A stretch of 64,000 nucleotides of DNA from the NCBI RefSeq assembly GCF_009296165.1, contig NZ_VUAZ01000021.1, forward strand, positions 29,776-93,775. The letters run 5' to 3'. Every line of letters begins with the position of its first letter. The first letter of the stretch is position 1. Below the pieces are notes generated by a model. The model had not been told where the DNA came from. It saw only the letters and a list, made by a program, of their open reading frames with translations, and made no database searches. Origin of the DNA: Pseudomonas kitaguniensis (GTDB lineage Bacteria; Pseudomonadota; Gammaproteobacteria; Pseudomonadales; Pseudomonadaceae). The translations under genes were made by a program, and so were the position numbers. Positions 52,220 to 63,149 of this stretch are shown here, piece after piece.

Positions 52220-52286
52220 GTTGTATCTCCAAAATAACCACATTCGCCCCAGCGTTTGCGACCAGCGCTAAAGGCGATATGGGCAA

Positions 52287-52327
52287 AAAAGCCCCGCCCC
52301 GGCAGAATGCTGGGGCGGGGCGCTTTT
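52287..52327 (-). terminator. Terminator of prs
   Basis: On the - strand GCGCCCCGCCCCAGCATTCT then GCCGGGGCGGGGCTTTTTT: very strong GC stem with a T-run, between the prs stop and the rplY start. Confidence 0.9.
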
Positions 52328-52357
52328 CGTCAGTGAGAGGTTCCGAAGGTTTGACCC

Positions 52358-53299
52358 TTAGCGGAACATCGCGCTGATCGATTCTTCATTGCTGATGCGG
52401 CGAACCGCCTCGGCAACTACCGGCGCGATATCCAGTTGGCGGATACGCGAACAGGCTTGAGCAGCAGCGGACAACGGGATGGTGTTAGTCACCACCAGTT
52501 CATCCAGCATGGAGTTCTCGATGTTCTCGATCGCTCGGCCCGACAGCACAGGGTGTGTGCAGTAGGCGAAGACTTTAGCGGCACCGTGCTCTTTCAAGGC
52601 TTTTGCCGCGTGGCACAGTGTGCCTGCGGTGTCGACCATGTCATCAACCAGAATACAGGTACGCCCTTCGACATCACCGATGATATGCATCACTTCAGAG
52701 TGATTGGCTTTTTCACGGCGTTTGTCGATGATCCCGAGGTCCACGCCCAGGGATTTGGCAACGGCACGTGCACGCACGACGCCACCAATGTCCGGGGACA
52801 CGATCATCAGGTTTTCAAAGCGCTGATCTTCAATGTCATCCACCAATACTGGGGAGCCGTAGATGTTATCCACTGGAATATCGAAGAAACCCTGAATTTG
52901 GTCAGCGTGCAGGTCAACCGTGAGAACACGGTCGATGCCTACCACGGTCAGCATGTCAGCGACGACTTTCGCGCTGATAGCCACACGTGCGGAACGCGGA
53001 CGGCGATCCTGACGGGCATAACCAAAGTAAGGGATTACAGCTGTGATTCGAGTCGCTGAGGAGCGGCGGAAGGCATCAGCCATCACGACGAGTTCCATCA
53101 GGTTATCGTTGGTCGGAGCGCAGGTCGGCTGAATAATGAAGACATCTTTACCGCGGACGTTTTCATTGATCTCGGCTGTAATTTCGCCGTCGGAAAATTT
53201 GCCGACAGAGATGTCACCGAGAGGGATATGCAGCTGACGTACGACACGTCGAGCCAGATCGGGGTTGGCGTTCCCCGTAAAGACCATCATCTTGGACAC
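52358..53299 (-). CDS. prs: Ribose-phosphate pyrophosphokinase
   Basis: 313 aa. Makes PRPP from ribose 5-phosphate and ATP. Conserved [11 protein letters not shown], the PRPP loop [12 protein letters not shown] and flexible loop [10 protein letters not shown] are present. tRNA-Gln lies directly upstream. Confidence 0.97.
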   Translation of the reverse strand: MSKMMVFTGNANPDLARRVVRQLHIPLGDISVGKFSDGEITAEINENVRGKDVFIIQPTCAPTNDNLMELVVMADAFRRSSATRITAVIPYFGYARQDRRPRSARVAISAKVVADMLTVVGIDRVLTVDLHADQIQGFFDIPVDNIYGSPVLVDDIEDQRFENLMIVSPDIGGVVRARAVAKSLGVDLGIIDKRREKANHSEVMHIIGDVEGRTCILVDDMVDTAGTLCHAAKALKEHGAAKVFAYCTHPVLSGRAIENIENSMLDELVVTNTIPLSAAAQACSRIRQLDIAPVVAEAVRRISNEESISAMFR

Positions 53300-53345
53300 G
53301 CGCAGTACCTAGAGGCTGAGGGTAACCTGGATGAGTATTAGAAAA

Positions 53346-53420
53346 TGGCAGGGGCGGCTGGATTCGAACCAACGCATGGCAGGATCAAAACCTGCTGCCT
53401 TACCGCTTGGCGACGCCCCT
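53346..53420 (-). tRNA. tRNA-Gln (anticodon TTG)
   Basis: On the - strand AGGGGCGTCGCCAAG..., anticodon loop TTTTGAT between GCAGG/CCTGC stems, and GGTTCGAATCC in the T arm, with encoded CCA. Sits between ispE and prs, the conserved Pseudomonas order. Confidence 0.96.
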
Positions 53421-53457
53421 GTATCTGTTGCAACGAGTGCCTAACACTCGGTTCCTT

Positions 53458-54309
53458 TTAGAGCAGATTTTGCAGCGTGCGATGCAACATCGAAATGTTG
53501 CTTCCCTTTGCTACAAACCCTGTAAGGGTCTCTGTAAGAAGGGCCGAGACTTTATCAGCTTCAGCTTTGCTTGGGAAGCCCCCAAACACACAACTTCCAG
53601 TGCCGGTTAATTTTGCTTCGGTAAATTTACCTAACAAATTCAAAGCGTTACGTACCTCTGGATAACGCCTTGCTACAACCGGCAAGCAGTCATTTCGACT
53701 GTTTCCCTTGGGAACGGGGCGCACTTTAATGGGAGGAGAGTTACGTGTCAACAGTGGATCTGAAAAAATTTCTGCTGTACTTACAGATACTTGCGGAACA
53801 AGCACGACATACCACGGCTCTTCGGGGTATTCCGGGGTGAGTTTTTCGCCCACACCCTCAGCAAAAGCGGCGTGCCCGTGCACGAAAACCGGCACGTCGG
53901 CGCCCAGTGTCAGGCCCAGCGCCGCCAAGCGATCAGGGCTCCAGCCAAGCTTCCACAAATGATTAAGACCCAGCAGCGTGGTCGCGGCATTTGAGCTGCC
54001 GCCACCAATGCCGCCGCCCATGGGCAAAATTTTATTGATCCAGAGGTCGATGCCGAGCGGGCAACCTGATTGCTCTTGAAGTTTTTTTGCGGCCTTCACA
54101 ATCAGGTTGCTGTCGTGGGGCACACCTTCAAAGGCTGTATGCAACCGGATCACGCCATCGTCGCGTACGGCGAAGGTCAGTTCATCGCCGTAGTCGAGAA
54201 ATTGAAACAGCGTCTGCAACTCGTGGTAGCCGTCTTCGCGGCGACCCAGAATGTGCAGCATCAAATTGAGTTTGGCCGGGGCGGGCAGGGTCAGGCGGTC
54301 TGCGTTCAC
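53458..54309 (-). CDS. ispE: 4-diphosphocytidyl-2-C-methyl-D-erythritol kinase
   Basis: 283 aa GHMP kinase of the MEP isoprenoid pathway. Motifs [12 protein letters not shown] at the start, [15 protein letters not shown] for ATP binding and [10 protein letters not shown] near the C-terminus. GTG start, 1 bp after the lolB stop. Confidence 0.96.
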   Translation of the reverse strand: MNADRLTLPAPAKLNLMLHILGRREDGYHELQTLFQFLDYGDELTFAVRDDGVIRLHTAFEGVPHDSNLIVKAAKKLQEQSGCPLGIDLWINKILPMGGGIGGGSSNAATTLLGLNHLWKLGWSPDRLAALGLTLGADVPVFVHGHAAFAEGVGEKLTPEYPEEPWYVVLVPQVSVSTAEIFSDPLLTRNSPPIKVRPVPKGNSRNDCLPVVARRYPEVRNALNLLGKFTEAKLTGTGSCVFGGFPSKAEADKVSALLTETLTGFVAKGSNISMLHRTLQNLL

Positions 54310-54310
54310 G

Positions 54311-54928
54311 TTATTGCCCCAGCTTGCGCGGTTGCCAGTCCTTGATCACCAGCGTCACATCCAGGTCAGTGCCGTGCAGCTTGATGCGCTCGGGCAGCCA
54401 GTAACCGCTTTGCTGCACGTAGCTTAAGTATTCAACCTGCCAGCCATCCTGCTCCAGGGTGGCCAGGCGGCTGTCGCCGTTGAGGCTCAGGCGACTTTTA
54501 CTGTCGGGTGCGGGCAAACCACGTACCCACCACACCAGGTGCGAGACCGGCAACTTCCAGCCAATCTGTTCTTCCAGCAACGCTTCCGGGGTGGGCGCTT
54601 CATAGCGGCCCTGGTTGGCCACTTCAAGGCTCACCTGCCCAGGCCGACCGGTCAGGCGCGCAGCGCCGCGGCCCAGCGGGCCAGACAAACGAATGTCGTA
54701 GTAATCCTGGCGTTGCAGCCAGAACAACGTGCCGCTGCCGGAGTCTTTCGGCGCGCGCACCCCGACTTTGCCTTCGATCTGCCAGCCATCGATGCTGCTG
54801 AGCTGGTCCTTGTGTTGTTGCCATTGTGCCGGGTTGCCCTGGCCTTCAACGGATTCACGGCTGCCTGTGCCCGCGCAACCGGCGAGCAAGGCGATAAAAC
54901 TGAAAACAATAACGTGGCGCAAGAACAT
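54311..54928 (-). CDS. lolB: Outer-membrane lipoprotein LolB
   Basis: 205 aa. Lipobox LAGC near residue 18, then the LolB beta-barrel with [16 protein letters not shown]. Receives lipoproteins from LolA and inserts them in the outer membrane. Upstream of ispE as in most gammaproteobacteria. Confidence 0.93.
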   Translation of the reverse strand: MFLRHVIVFSFIALLAGCAGTGSRESVEGQGNPAQWQQHKDQLSSIDGWQIEGKVGVRAPKDSGSGTLFWLQRQDYYDIRLSGPLGRGAARLTGRPGQVSLEVANQGRYEAPTPEALLEEQIGWKLPVSHLVWWVRGLPAPDSKSRLSLNGDSRLATLEQDGWQVEYLSYVQQSGYWLPERIKLHGTDLDVTLVIKDWQPRKLGQ

Positions 54929-54932
54929 AAGC

Positions 54933-56657
54933 TTAAAGGGTCTCGGATCCGGTCAGGCGCTTGATGGTGCCGCGCAGGATAGGGCTTTCGGGTTGCTCCT
55001 TGAGGAACTTCTCCCAGATTTGACGGGCTTCGCGCTGTTTGCCGTTGGCCCACAGTACTTCACCCAGGTGCGCTGCCACCTCCTGGTCGGGAAAACGCTC
55101 CAGCGCCTGGCGCAGCAAGCGTTCGGCCTCGTCCAGGTTGCCCAGGCGGTAGTTTACCCAGCCAAGGCTGTCGAGCACGGCCGGGTCTTCCGGGTTGAGC
55201 TTGTGCGCTTGTTCAATCAGCACTTTGGCTTCGGCGTAACGCGTGGTGCGGTCGGACAAGGTATAGCCCAAGGCGTTCAGCGCCATGGCGTTGTCCGGGT
55301 CGCGTTTGATGATCAGCCGCAGGTCTTTTTCCATCTGCGCCAGGTCATTGCGTTTTTCCGCCTGCATGGCACGGGTGTACAGCAGGTTCAAATCGTCGGG
55401 GTATTGCAACAAGGCTTGTTGCAGCAGTTTCCAGGCGCGCTCGCCCTGATTGTTGGCCGACAGGGTCTCGGCCTGGATCAGGTACAACTGAATCGCGTAA
55501 TCCGGTTCGGCGTCGCGCGCGGCGGCCAGGCGTTTTTCCGCCTCGTCGGTGCGGCCATTGCTGATCAGGATGTCGGCCTGGCGCAATTGGGCCGGCAGGT
55601 AGTCGTTACCAGGGCCAACCTGCGCGTATTCGAGCAGCGCGGCTTGCGGGTCGTTGCGCTCCTCGGCGATACGGCCGAGGTTCAAGTGCGCCGAGTCGAC
55701 GTGGCTTTCGCGTTGGATCAACTCTTCCAGATAGCCCTTGGCCTCGTCCCAGGCCTTGGCTTCCAGGCACACCAGTGCCAGGGAGTAGCGCAACTCGTCG
55801 TCGTCCGGGTATTGCTGCACCAGGTTGGCGAACTGCACTTTGGCGTCCGCCATGCGGTCCTGCTCAACCAGCATGCGCGCATACGTCAGGCGCAAACGCT
55901 TGTCGTCCGGGTATTTCTTGATGCTTTTTTCCAGCAGCGGAATCGCTTCCTTGCCGCGATTGAGGTTCTGCAGCAGGCGCGCGCGCAGCAAAATCGGGGC
56001 GATTTCGCCGTCTTCCGGCGGGTTCTGCTCCAGCAACTTGAGCGCGGCGTCGGCCTCATCATCTTGTTGCAGCAGCAAGGCCTTGCCGAAAATCAGCTGG
56101 CTGTTCTTCGGATGCTTTTGCAGCAGGCGGTCAAAACTTTTCATCAGGCCATTACGCGTGCCCTGGTCGGTATCGGCAGCCGACAGCGCAAGGAAGTCGA
56201 AATGCGTGTCACCTTTGCCCTGCAGGACTTTCTCCATGTACACCATGGAGTCGTCATAGCGCCCGGCGCGCGCCAGTTGAACCGCCGCCGCGCGCTGTGC
56301 TTCGAGATCGTCCGGCGCGTTTTTCGCCCAGATCAGCGAGGTATCGAGTGCCGCCTGGTCCGCGCCCAGGTACTCGGCGATGCGAAACGCGCGCTCCGCG
56401 ATGCCCGGGTCCTGTGTGTTGATGGCCTGGGTCACGTAGTTATCCAGCGCAATGTCGAAACGATTACGCTGGCCGGCGAGTTCCGCCGACAGCAGGCTGT
56501 ACACCGTTTCTTCTTTGAACGAGGAATAAACCTTCGGCTTTTCAGGGACGGGAGGGCTGTCTTCCACCGGCGGCGTAGCGTCCGGCGACACGGGTGCCAA
56601 AGCTTGGCAGCCGCTGAGGAAGATGAGAGCAAGGAACAACGCGGAAGATCTATTCAT
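54933..56657 (-). CDS. TPR-repeat lipoprotein
   Basis: 574 aa. Lipobox LSGC near residue 17, followed by about ten tetratricopeptide repeats (for example [20 protein letters not shown]). Conserved next to lolB in Pseudomonas; precise function unknown. Divergent from hemA across 215 bp. Confidence 0.85.
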   Translation of the reverse strand: MNRSSALFLALIFLSGCQALAPVSPDATPPVEDSPPVPEKPKVYSSFKEETVYSLLSAELAGQRNRFDIALDNYVTQAINTQDPGIAERAFRIAEYLGADQAALDTSLIWAKNAPDDLEAQRAAAVQLARAGRYDDSMVYMEKVLQGKGDTHFDFLALSAADTDQGTRNGLMKSFDRLLQKHPKNSQLIFGKALLLQQDDEADAALKLLEQNPPEDGEIAPILLRARLLQNLNRGKEAIPLLEKSIKKYPDDKRLRLTYARMLVEQDRMADAKVQFANLVQQYPDDDELRYSLALVCLEAKAWDEAKGYLEELIQRESHVDSAHLNLGRIAEERNDPQAALLEYAQVGPGNDYLPAQLRQADILISNGRTDEAEKRLAAARDAEPDYAIQLYLIQAETLSANNQGERAWKLLQQALLQYPDDLNLLYTRAMQAEKRNDLAQMEKDLRLIIKRDPDNAMALNALGYTLSDRTTRYAEAKVLIEQAHKLNPEDPAVLDSLGWVNYRLGNLDEAERLLRQALERFPDQEVAAHLGEVLWANGKQREARQIWEKFLKEQPESPILRGTIKRLTGSETL

Positions 56658-56872
56658 ATCGGAGAGGACGACTAACCTGCGGTCGGATCATCATGACACA
56701 AGCCTTCGGCCAAACATAACCGGGGCACCCGTAATGCTCTAAATCCTGGCTTTGCAGGGGCGCGCTCGCACCTGCATAGGCTCAATGTATAAGGACAATA
56801 GACGACGGTGGTTGTTCTGGATCTTTCGAAGTAGGACAATTGACGGCTTCCCGACATCATCAGCGATATTGA

Positions 56873-58162
56873 ATGGCCTTCCTCGCACTCGGTATTAACC
56901 ACAAGACTGCTTCCGTAGACGTGCGCGAGCGCGTGGCGTTTACGCCGGAGCAGTTGGTTGAGGCCTTGCAGCAGCTCTGCCGGCTCACCGACAGCCGCGA
57001 AGCTGCGATCCTTTCGACCTGCAATCGCAGCGAGCTTTATATAGAGCAGGAGCATCTGTCAGCGGATGGGGTGCTGCGCTGGCTGGCCGATTATCACCAT
57101 TTGGGCCTCGACGACCTGCGCGCGTGTGCTTATGTGCATGAAGATAATGCGGCAGTTCGTCACATGATGCGCGTCGCCTCCGGGCTCGACTCGCTGGTGT
57201 TGGGCGAACCACAGATCCTCGGCCAGATGAAATCCGCCTACGCCGTGGCCCGCGAGGCCGGCACCGTGGGGCCGCTGCTCGGCCGCTTGTTCCAGGCCAC
57301 GTTCAATTCCGCCAAGCAGGTGCGCACCGACACCGCCATCGGTGAAAACCCGGTGTCCGTGGCGTTTGCCGCCGTCAGCCTGGCCAAACAGATTTTCAGC
57401 GACTTGCAGCGCAGCCAGGCCTTGCTGATCGGCGCCGGTGAAACCATCACCTTGGTCGCCCGTCACCTGCACGACTTGGGCGTGAAGCGTATTGTGGTCG
57501 CCAACCGCACCCTGGAACGTGCGAGCATTCTCGCCGAGCAGTTCGGTGCGCACGCGGTGCTGCTGTCGGACATCCCGGCTGAACTGGTGCGCAGCGACAT
57601 CGTTATCAGCTCCACCGCCAGCCAACTGCCGATCCTTGGCAAAGGCGCGGTCGAGAGCGCGCTGAAGCTGCGCAAGCACAAGCCGATCTTTATGGTGGAC
57701 ATCGCGGTCCCGCGTGACATCGAGCCGGAAGTCGGCGAGTTGGACGACGTTTACCTCTACAGCGTCGACGATTTGCATGAAGTGGTCGCTGAAAACCTCA
57801 AAAGTCGCCAGGGTGCTGCCCAGGCTGCCGAGGAAATGGTCAGCGTCGGCGCCGAAGATTTTATGGTGCGCCTGCGTGAATTGGCGGCCGTCGACGTGCT
57901 TAAGGCCTACCGTCAGCAGGGCGAACGCCTGCGCGACGAGGAGTTGATCAAGGCCCAGCGTTTGCTCGCCAATGGCAGCAGCGCCGAAGAGGTGCTGCTG
58001 CAACTGGCGCGTGGCTTGACCAATAAGTTGCTCCACGCACCCAGCGTACAGTTGAAAAAGCTTACCGCCGAAGGCCGCCTTGATGCGCTGGCCATGGCCC
58101 AGGAACTCTTTGCCCTCGGTGAGGGCGCGTCAGACAGCTCTTCGGATAAAAAACCGCAATGA
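56873..58162 (+). CDS. hemA: Glutamyl-tRNA reductase
   Basis: 429 aa. First step of C5 tetrapyrrole synthesis, glutamyl-tRNA to glutamate semialdehyde. Catalytic Cys in [15 protein letters not shown]-binding GAGETI region and the C-terminal dimerisation helix are intact. Overlaps prfA by 4 bp. Confidence 0.97.
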   Translation: MAFLALGINHKTASVDVRERVAFTPEQLVEALQQLCRLTDSREAAILSTCNRSELYIEQEHLSADGVLRWLADYHHLGLDDLRACAYVHEDNAAVRHMMRVASGLDSLVLGEPQILGQMKSAYAVAREAGTVGPLLGRLFQATFNSAKQVRTDTAIGENPVSVAFAAVSLAKQIFSDLQRSQALLIGAGETITLVARHLHDLGVKRIVVANRTLERASILAEQFGAHAVLLSDIPAELVRSDIVISSTASQLPILGKGAVESALKLRKHKPIFMVDIAVPRDIEPEVGELDDVYLYSVDDLHEVVAENLKSRQGAAQAAEEMVSVGAEDFMVRLRELAAVDVLKAYRQQGERLRDEELIKAQRLLANGSSAEEVLLQLARGLTNKLLHAPSVQLKKLTAEGRLDALAMAQELFALGEGASDSSSDKKPQ

Positions 58163-59241
58163 AAGCGTCACTGCTCAATAAACTGGACGTGCTCCAGGAC
58201 CGTTTTGAAGAACTGACCGCCTTGCTCGGGGATGGCGAAATCATCTCCGATCAGACAAAGTTCCGCACCTATTCCAAGGAATACGCGGAAGTTGAACCCA
58301 TTGCGGCGACTTACACCCATTGGCTGAAAACCCAGGCTGACCTCGAAGGTGCGCAAGCGCTGCTCAAGGACAGCGACCCGGACATGCGTGAAATGGCCGT
58401 GGAAGAAGTTCGCGAAGCCAAAGACAAGCTGCTTGAGCTGGAAGGCGACCTGCAGCGCATGTTGCTGCCCAAAGACCCTAACGATGGGCGCAACGTATTC
58501 CTCGAAATCCGCGCCGGCACTGGTGGTGACGAGGCGGCGATTTTCTCCGGCGACTTGTTTCGTATGTATTCGCGCTACGCCGAGCGGCGCGGCTGGCGTG
58601 TCGAGATTCTGTCCGAGAACGAGGGCGAACACGGCGGCTATAAAGAAGTCATCGCGCGGGTTGAAGGCGACAATGTCTACGGCAAATTGAAGTTCGAGTC
58701 CGGTGCCCACCGTGTGCAGCGGGTCCCGGCGACTGAATCGCAGGGCCGTATCCACACTTCGGCATGCACCGTGGCGGTATTGCCCGAGCCGGACGAGCAG
58801 GAAGCCATCGAGATCAACCCGGCGGACTTGCGTGTCGACACCTACCGCTCGTCCGGCGCCGGTGGCCAGCACGTGAACAAGACCGACTCGGCGATTCGCA
58901 TCACGCACTTGCCGTCGGGCATCGTGGTGGAATGCCAGGAAGAGCGTTCGCAGCACAAAAACCGTGCGCGGGCCATGTCCTGGCTATCGGCCAAACTCAA
59001 CGACCAACAGACCAGCGCCGCCGCCAATGCGATTGCCAGCGAGCGTAAATTGCTGGTGGGTTCGGGCGACCGCTCCGAGCGCATTCGTACCTACAACTTT
59101 GCCCAGGGCCGGGTCACCGATCACCGGGTAAACCTGACCCTTTATTCCCTCGACGAAATTCTTGCCGGTGGCGTGGACGCGGTGATCGAGCCGTTGCTCG
59201 CCGAATACCAGGCTGACCAATTGGCGGCGATAGGTGAATAA
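58159..59241 (+). CDS. prfA: Peptide chain release factor 1
   Basis: 360 aa. Recognises UAA and UAG. Codon-reading PxT element in [10 protein letters not shown] and the GGQ motif in [20 protein letters not shown] are present, the latter methylated by the product of the next gene. ATGA overlap with hemA. Confidence 0.97.
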   Translation: MKASLLNKLDVLQDRFEELTALLGDGEIISDQTKFRTYSKEYAEVEPIAATYTHWLKTQADLEGAQALLKDSDPDMREMAVEEVREAKDKLLELEGDLQRMLLPKDPNDGRNVFLEIRAGTGGDEAAIFSGDLFRMYSRYAERRGWRVEILSENEGEHGGYKEVIARVEGDNVYGKLKFESGAHRVQRVPATESQGRIHTSACTVAVLPEPDEQEAIEINPADLRVDTYRSSGAGGQHVNKTDSAIRITHLPSGIVVECQEERSQHKNRARAMSWLSAKLNDQQTSAAANAIASERKLLVGSGDRSERIRTYNFAQGRVTDHRVNLTLYSLDEILAGGVDAVIEPLLAEYQADQLAAIGE

Positions 59242-60072
59242 ATGACCATTATTGCCAGCATGCTGCGCGCCGCCGACTTGCCCGACTCGCCGACTGCGCG
59301 TCTGGATGTGGAACTGTTGCTCGCCGCTGCCTTGGGTAAATCGCGCAGCTACCTGCACACCTGGCCCGAAAAAATTGTCAGCAGCGAAGCGGCGCTGACC
59401 TTTGCCGACTTTCTGCAACGTCGCCGTGGCGGTGAGCCGGTGGCGTATATCCTCGGGCAACAAGGCTTCTGGAAGTTGGACCTGGAAGTCGCGCCGCACA
59501 CGCTGATCCCGCGCCCCGAGACCGAGTTGCTGGTGGAAGCTGCCTTGGAATTGCTCGCGGCTACACCGGCCAAGGTCCTCGACCTGGGCACCGGCAGCGG
59601 CGCCATCGCCTTGGCCCTGGCCAGTGAACGCCCGGCCTGGCAGGTCACGGCGGTCGACCGGGTGTTGGAAGCCGTTGCCCTGGCCGAACGCAATCGCCAG
59701 CGCCTGCACCTTAAAAATGCCACGGTGCTGAACAGCCACTGGTTCAGCGCGCTGCAAGGTCACACCTTCGACCTGATCATCAGCAACCCGCCGTACATAG
59801 CCGACAATGACCCGCACCTGGTGGCGGGCGATGTGCGCTTTGAACCGGCCAGTGCATTGGTGGCAGGCCATGACGGCCTCGACGACCTGCGGCTGATCAT
59901 CGCCGCGGCCCCGGCGCACTTGAATGCGGCTGGCTGGCTGCTGCTGGAACACGGTTACGACCAGGCCGAGGCCGTGCGTGAGCTGTTGTTGGGCGAGGGT
60001 TTTGAAGACGTTCACAGCCGCATTGACCTCGGCGGCCACGAGCGCATCAGCCTGGGCCGCCGGCCGTGCTGA
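59242..60072 (+). CDS. prmC: Release factor glutamine methyltransferase
   Basis: 276 aa SAM-dependent enzyme that methylates the GGQ glutamine of RF1/RF2. SAM motif LDLGTGSGAIALALA and catalytic NPPY (ISNPPYIADND) are present. Starts directly after prfA. Confidence 0.97.
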   Translation: MTIIASMLRAADLPDSPTARLDVELLLAAALGKSRSYLHTWPEKIVSSEAALTFADFLQRRRGGEPVAYILGQQGFWKLDLEVAPHTLIPRPETELLVEAALELLAATPAKVLDLGTGSGAIALALASERPAWQVTAVDRVLEAVALAERNRQRLHLKNATVLNSHWFSALQGHTFDLIISNPPYIADNDPHLVAGDVRFEPASALVAGHDGLDDLRLIIAAAPAHLNAAGWLLLEHGYDQAEAVRELLLGEGFEDVHSRIDLGGHERISLGRRPC

Positions 60073-60821
60073 CCGACCAGGAGCTGTTGCGCTATAGCCG
60101 ACAGATTCTGTTGCAGCATGTCGACATCGAGGGTCAGTTGCGCCTGAAAAACAGCCGCGCGTTGATCGTCGGTCTCGGTGGCCTGGGCGCGCCCGTCGCG
60201 CTGTACCTGGCGGCGGCCGGTGTCGGCGAGTTGCACTTGGCCGACTTCGACAGCGTTGACCTGACCAACTTGCAGCGCCAGATCATCCATGACACCGACA
60301 GCGTCGGGCAGGCCAAGGTCGATTCGGCCATGCGCCGCCTGAGCACCATCAACCCTGAAATCAGCTTGGTCGCGCATCGCACAGCGTTGGATGCCGACTC
60401 GCTTGCCGCCAAGGTCGCGGCGGTGGACGTGGTGCTTGATTGCAGCGACAACTTCGGCACCCGCGAAGCCGTCAACGCCGCGTGTGTCGCCTCGGGCAAA
60501 CCATTGATCAGCGGCGCAGCGATTCGCCTCGAAGGGCAATTGTCGGTGTTTGACCCGCGCCGCGCCGACAGCCCGTGTTACCACTGTTTATACGGGCACG
60601 GCAGCGACACCGAACTGACCTGCAGCGAAGCCGGTGTGGTTGGCCCGTTGGTCGGCCTGGTCGGCAGCCTGCAAGCCCTGGAAGCCCTGAAACTGTTGGC
60701 AGGTTTTGGCGAGCCGCTGGTGGGCCGGCTGTTGCTGATCGATGCCTTGACCACGCGGTTTCGCGAATTACGCGTCAAGCGCGACCCCGGTTGCAGCGTG
60801 TGTGGGACTCAGCATGGTTAA
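60066..60821 (+). CDS. moeB: Molybdopterin-synthase adenylyltransferase (MoeB/HesA/ThiF family)
   Basis: 251 aa housekeeping E1-like enzyme. VGLGGLGAP nucleotide motif, NLQRQ arginine motif, DCSDNF loop and two zinc CxxC pairs (CYHC, CSVC). It has no N-terminal extra domain, unlike the island E1 at 20322. Position between prmC and murI is standard in Pseudomonas. GTG start. Confidence 0.93.
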   Translation: MLTDQELLRYSRQILLQHVDIEGQLRLKNSRALIVGLGGLGAPVALYLAAAGVGELHLADFDSVDLTNLQRQIIHDTDSVGQAKVDSAMRRLSTINPEISLVAHRTALDADSLAAKVAAVDVVLDCSDNFGTREAVNAACVASGKPLISGAAIRLEGQLSVFDPRRADSPCYHCLYGHGSDTELTCSEAGVVGPLVGLVGSLQALEALKLLAGFGEPLVGRLLLIDALTTRFRELRVKRDPGCSVCGTQHG

Positions 60822-61608
60822 GAGCGCGCCAGTCGGTGTGTTCGATTCCGGTGTCGGCGGCCTGTCGGTGCTGGATGAAATCCAACAGTTGTTGCCGCAT
60901 GAGTCGCTGTTGTACGTGGCCGATTGCGGGCATATTCCCTACGGCGAGAAAACCCCGGCGTTCATTCTTGAGCGCTCCCGGCGCGTCGCCGAATTTTTCC
61001 GCGAGCAGGGCGCCAAGGCCTTTGTGATTGCTTGCAACACCGCGACCGTTGCGGCCGTCGCCGACCTGCGCCAGGACTACCCAGGCTGGCCATTGGTGGG
61101 CATGGAGCCCGCCGTCAAACCTGCGGCAGCCGCCACGCGCAATGGCGTGGTCGGCGTTCTCGCGACCACCGGCACCCTGCAAAGCGCCAAGTTCGCAGCC
61201 TTGCTCGACCGCTTCGCCACCGACGTGCGTGTGGTCACCCAGCCGTGCCCAGGCCTGGTCGAACTGATAGAAACCGGCGACCTCGGCAGCCCGCTGCTGC
61301 GCCAGAGGTTGCACGGGTATGTCGAGCCATTGCTCAGCGCCGGCTGCGACACGATTATTCTCGGCTGCACGCATTATCCCTTCCTCAAGCCGCTTCTGGC
61401 GCAGATGCTTCCCTCAAGCATCATTCTGATCGACACCGGCGCCGCAGTAGCGCGTCAGCTCAAGCGGTTGTTGGGCGAGCGTGACCTGTTGGCCAGCGGC
61501 ACCCCTCAGCCCGCGCAGTTCTGGACCAGCGGTGACGTGTATCACCTGCGAAATGTCCTACCTACCCTATGGAAACATCTTGCAGTTGTGCGAAGCTTTA
61601 ACGCGTAA
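60814..61608 (+). CDS. murI: Glutamate racemase
   Basis: 264 aa from ATG 60814. Makes D-Glu for peptidoglycan. Catalytic cysteines in VIACNTATV and LGCTHYPFL; opening GVFDSGVGG is diagnostic. Overlaps moeB by 8 bp. Confidence 0.96.
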   Translation: MVKSAPVGVFDSGVGGLSVLDEIQQLLPHESLLYVADCGHIPYGEKTPAFILERSRRVAEFFREQGAKAFVIACNTATVAAVADLRQDYPGWPLVGMEPAVKPAAAATRNGVVGVLATTGTLQSAKFAALLDRFATDVRVVTQPCPGLVELIETGDLGSPLLRQRLHGYVEPLLSAGCDTIILGCTHYPFLKPLLAQMLPSSIILIDTGAAVARQLKRLLGERDLLASGTPQPAQFWTSGDVYHLRNVLPTLWKHLAVVRSFNA

Positions 61609-61719
61609 AAAAAACGTGAAATATCGTCGTTAGTGGCTGAACTTCTGGTTGCGCGTTGGCTTCTATAGCGGGATTGCCTGTACAAAATCATACAACTTAG
61701 TACTCAAGGACTGTTTCAT

Positions 61720-62238
61720 ATGAAGCGCTTGTTCTGTTTGGCTGCGATTGCGGCCGCGGTAGTGGGGCACTCTATTTCGGCGCAGGCGGCGGGCCTGGAA
61801 TTTGGAGTGGGGAGCACAAGCAGTTCGACCATGACGTATCGTCTGGGGCTGACGTCGGATTGGGATAAGAGCTGGATGCAAAGCAATGTGGGGCGTCTGA
61901 CCGGCTACTGGAGCGGTGCATATACCTACTGGGAAGGTGATGATCGTGCGGGCGCCAGCAGCCTGTCGTTCTCGCCGGTATTTGTGTATGAGTTTGCCGG
62001 CGAGTCGGTCAAGCCTTACATCGAAGCGGGTGTCGGCGTGGCGGTATTCTCACGTACGCGCCTGGAAGACAACAACATCGGCCAAGCCTTCCAGTTTGAA
62101 GACCGCTTTGGCTTTGGCTTGCGCTTTACCGGTGGGCATGAAGTGGGTATTCGCGCCACGCATTATTCCAACGCAGGCATCAGCAGCAATAATGACGGCG
62201 TAGAGAGTTACGCGCTGCACTACACAATGCCGCTGTAA
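61720..62238 (+). CDS. pagL: Lipid A 3-O-deacylase PagL-like acyloxyacyl hydrolase
   Basis: 172 aa. Signal peptide cut after AQA near residue 23, then an outer-membrane beta-barrel with alternating hydrophobic strands. The His-Ser pair of the active site is in THYSNAGIS. PagL removes the 3-acyl chain from lipid A. Confidence 0.87.
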   Translation: MKRLFCLAAIAAAVVGHSISAQAAGLEFGVGSTSSSTMTYRLGLTSDWDKSWMQSNVGRLTGYWSGAYTYWEGDDRAGASSLSFSPVFVYEFAGESVKPYIEAGVGVAVFSRTRLEDNNIGQAFQFEDRFGFGLRFTGGHEVGIRATHYSNAGISSNNDGVESYALHYTMPL

Positions 62239-62241
62239 TGC

Positions 62242-62275
62242 TTAATGTGGGAGGGCGCGACGCGCACTCCCACAT
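62242..62275. repeat. Hairpin after pagL (REP-like)
   Basis: ATGTGGGAG-GGCGCGACGCGCA-CTCCCACAT: a stem built from the GTGGGAG/CTCCCAC motif common to Pseudomonas REPs. Could also terminate pagL and the convergent ykgJ-like gene. Confidence 0.55.
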
Positions 62276-62297
62276 TGGCCCGGTACTTATCCAACGC

Positions 62298-62603
62298 TCA
62301 GCGATACACCGTCGCAATCCCTTCACGCTCGGTCAGACATTCCGGCGCACCCATCTCGAATTCCCGGCAGATCAGCGGCCGGCGTTCATAAATCGAACAC
62401 ATCATGGTGTTTCGATCCAGCGCCGCGCACCAGCCGTCATCCAGGCGCAGCATCACTTCACCGCCCCAATCGTCGGTATCGATATAGCGCTCCGGTACGC
62501 CGGTGTCGGTGATCAGCATCACTTCCAGCTGGCAGCAACAGGCCGCGCACGTCGAGCAAGTGACGGCGGGTTCGGGGATTTGGGTATGCGGGATGTTGGT
62601 CAT
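62298..62603 (-). CDS. YkgJ-family cysteine cluster protein
   Basis: 101 aa. The cysteine cluster CSTCAACCCQ at residues 16-25 and later C-x-x-Y-x-x-RP-x-x-C (CSIYERRPLICREF) are the zinc/iron-chelating signature. Cytoplasmic, function not well known. Confidence 0.85.
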   Translation of the reverse strand: MTNIPHTQIPEPAVTCSTCAACCCQLEVMLITDTGVPERYIDTDDWGGEVMLRLDDGWCAALDRNTMMCSIYERRPLICREFEMGAPECLTEREGIATVYR

Positions 62604-62657
62604 AGGTGCGCAGTGTAAGGCAAGCGCGTGTCGCGCGTATGAATGCTCTGACGGGCG

Positions 62658-63149
62658 TTAACGCCCCAGCCGCCGCGCGACCCAATGCAGCATGGGGAAC
62701 AGCAGCGCCCACAGCAGCGCCAGGCCGAGCAGGGTCGGCACGGTGGCGTAACCAAAGCGCACGCCGGCCAATTGGCTGCCGGCGTAATACGACAGTGGCC
62801 CGCCCAACGCCCCCAGCACACTGGCGCGCCACCAGGGTTGCGCGCTCCAGGCCAGGCAGTGGCGCAGTGTGGTCGCCAGCAACGCCCACAGCAGCATCAG
62901 CCAAAAAGGAATCAGCGGCCCTGGAAGGCTGAAATGAAACACGTCCAAGGCGCGCAACACGGTGTCGACCGCGGTGCCCAGCACGGTCACGGCGAGGATG
63001 GCTCGCCCGTCCTTCGACCATGAACTTATCCACAGCAGATGGATGGCCAGCACGGCGACCCCAACGAGTAACCAGCGGCTGTCGCCACCCAGCACGCACG
63101 CAAACCAGCCGCCCTGGAACAGCGCGGCATTCGCCAAAGGTTTAAGCAC
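62658..63149 (-). CDS. DUF2878 membrane protein
   Basis: 163 aa from GTG 63149, which overlaps the cfa stop by 8 bp. Four to five hydrophobic segments (for example LLVGVAVLAIHLLWISSW). DUF2878 genes usually follow cfa-like genes in pseudomonads. Function unknown. Confidence 0.8.
   Translation of the reverse strand: MLKPLANAALFQGGWFACVLGGDSRWLLVGVAVLAIHLLWISSWSKDGRAILAVTVLGTAVDTVLRALDVFHFSLPGPLIPFWLMLLWALLATTLRHCLAWSAQPWWRASVLGALGGPLSYYAGSQLAGVRFGYATVPTLLGLALLWALLFPMLHWVARRLGR

Noticed and set aside
54729..56675. A 648-codon open frame on the + strand opposite the TPR lipoprotein gene
   Set aside because: It is exactly antisense to a well-supported lipoprotein gene with lipobox and TPR repeats. 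High-GC Pseudomonas genes often leave such open antisense frames; no domain is recognisable.
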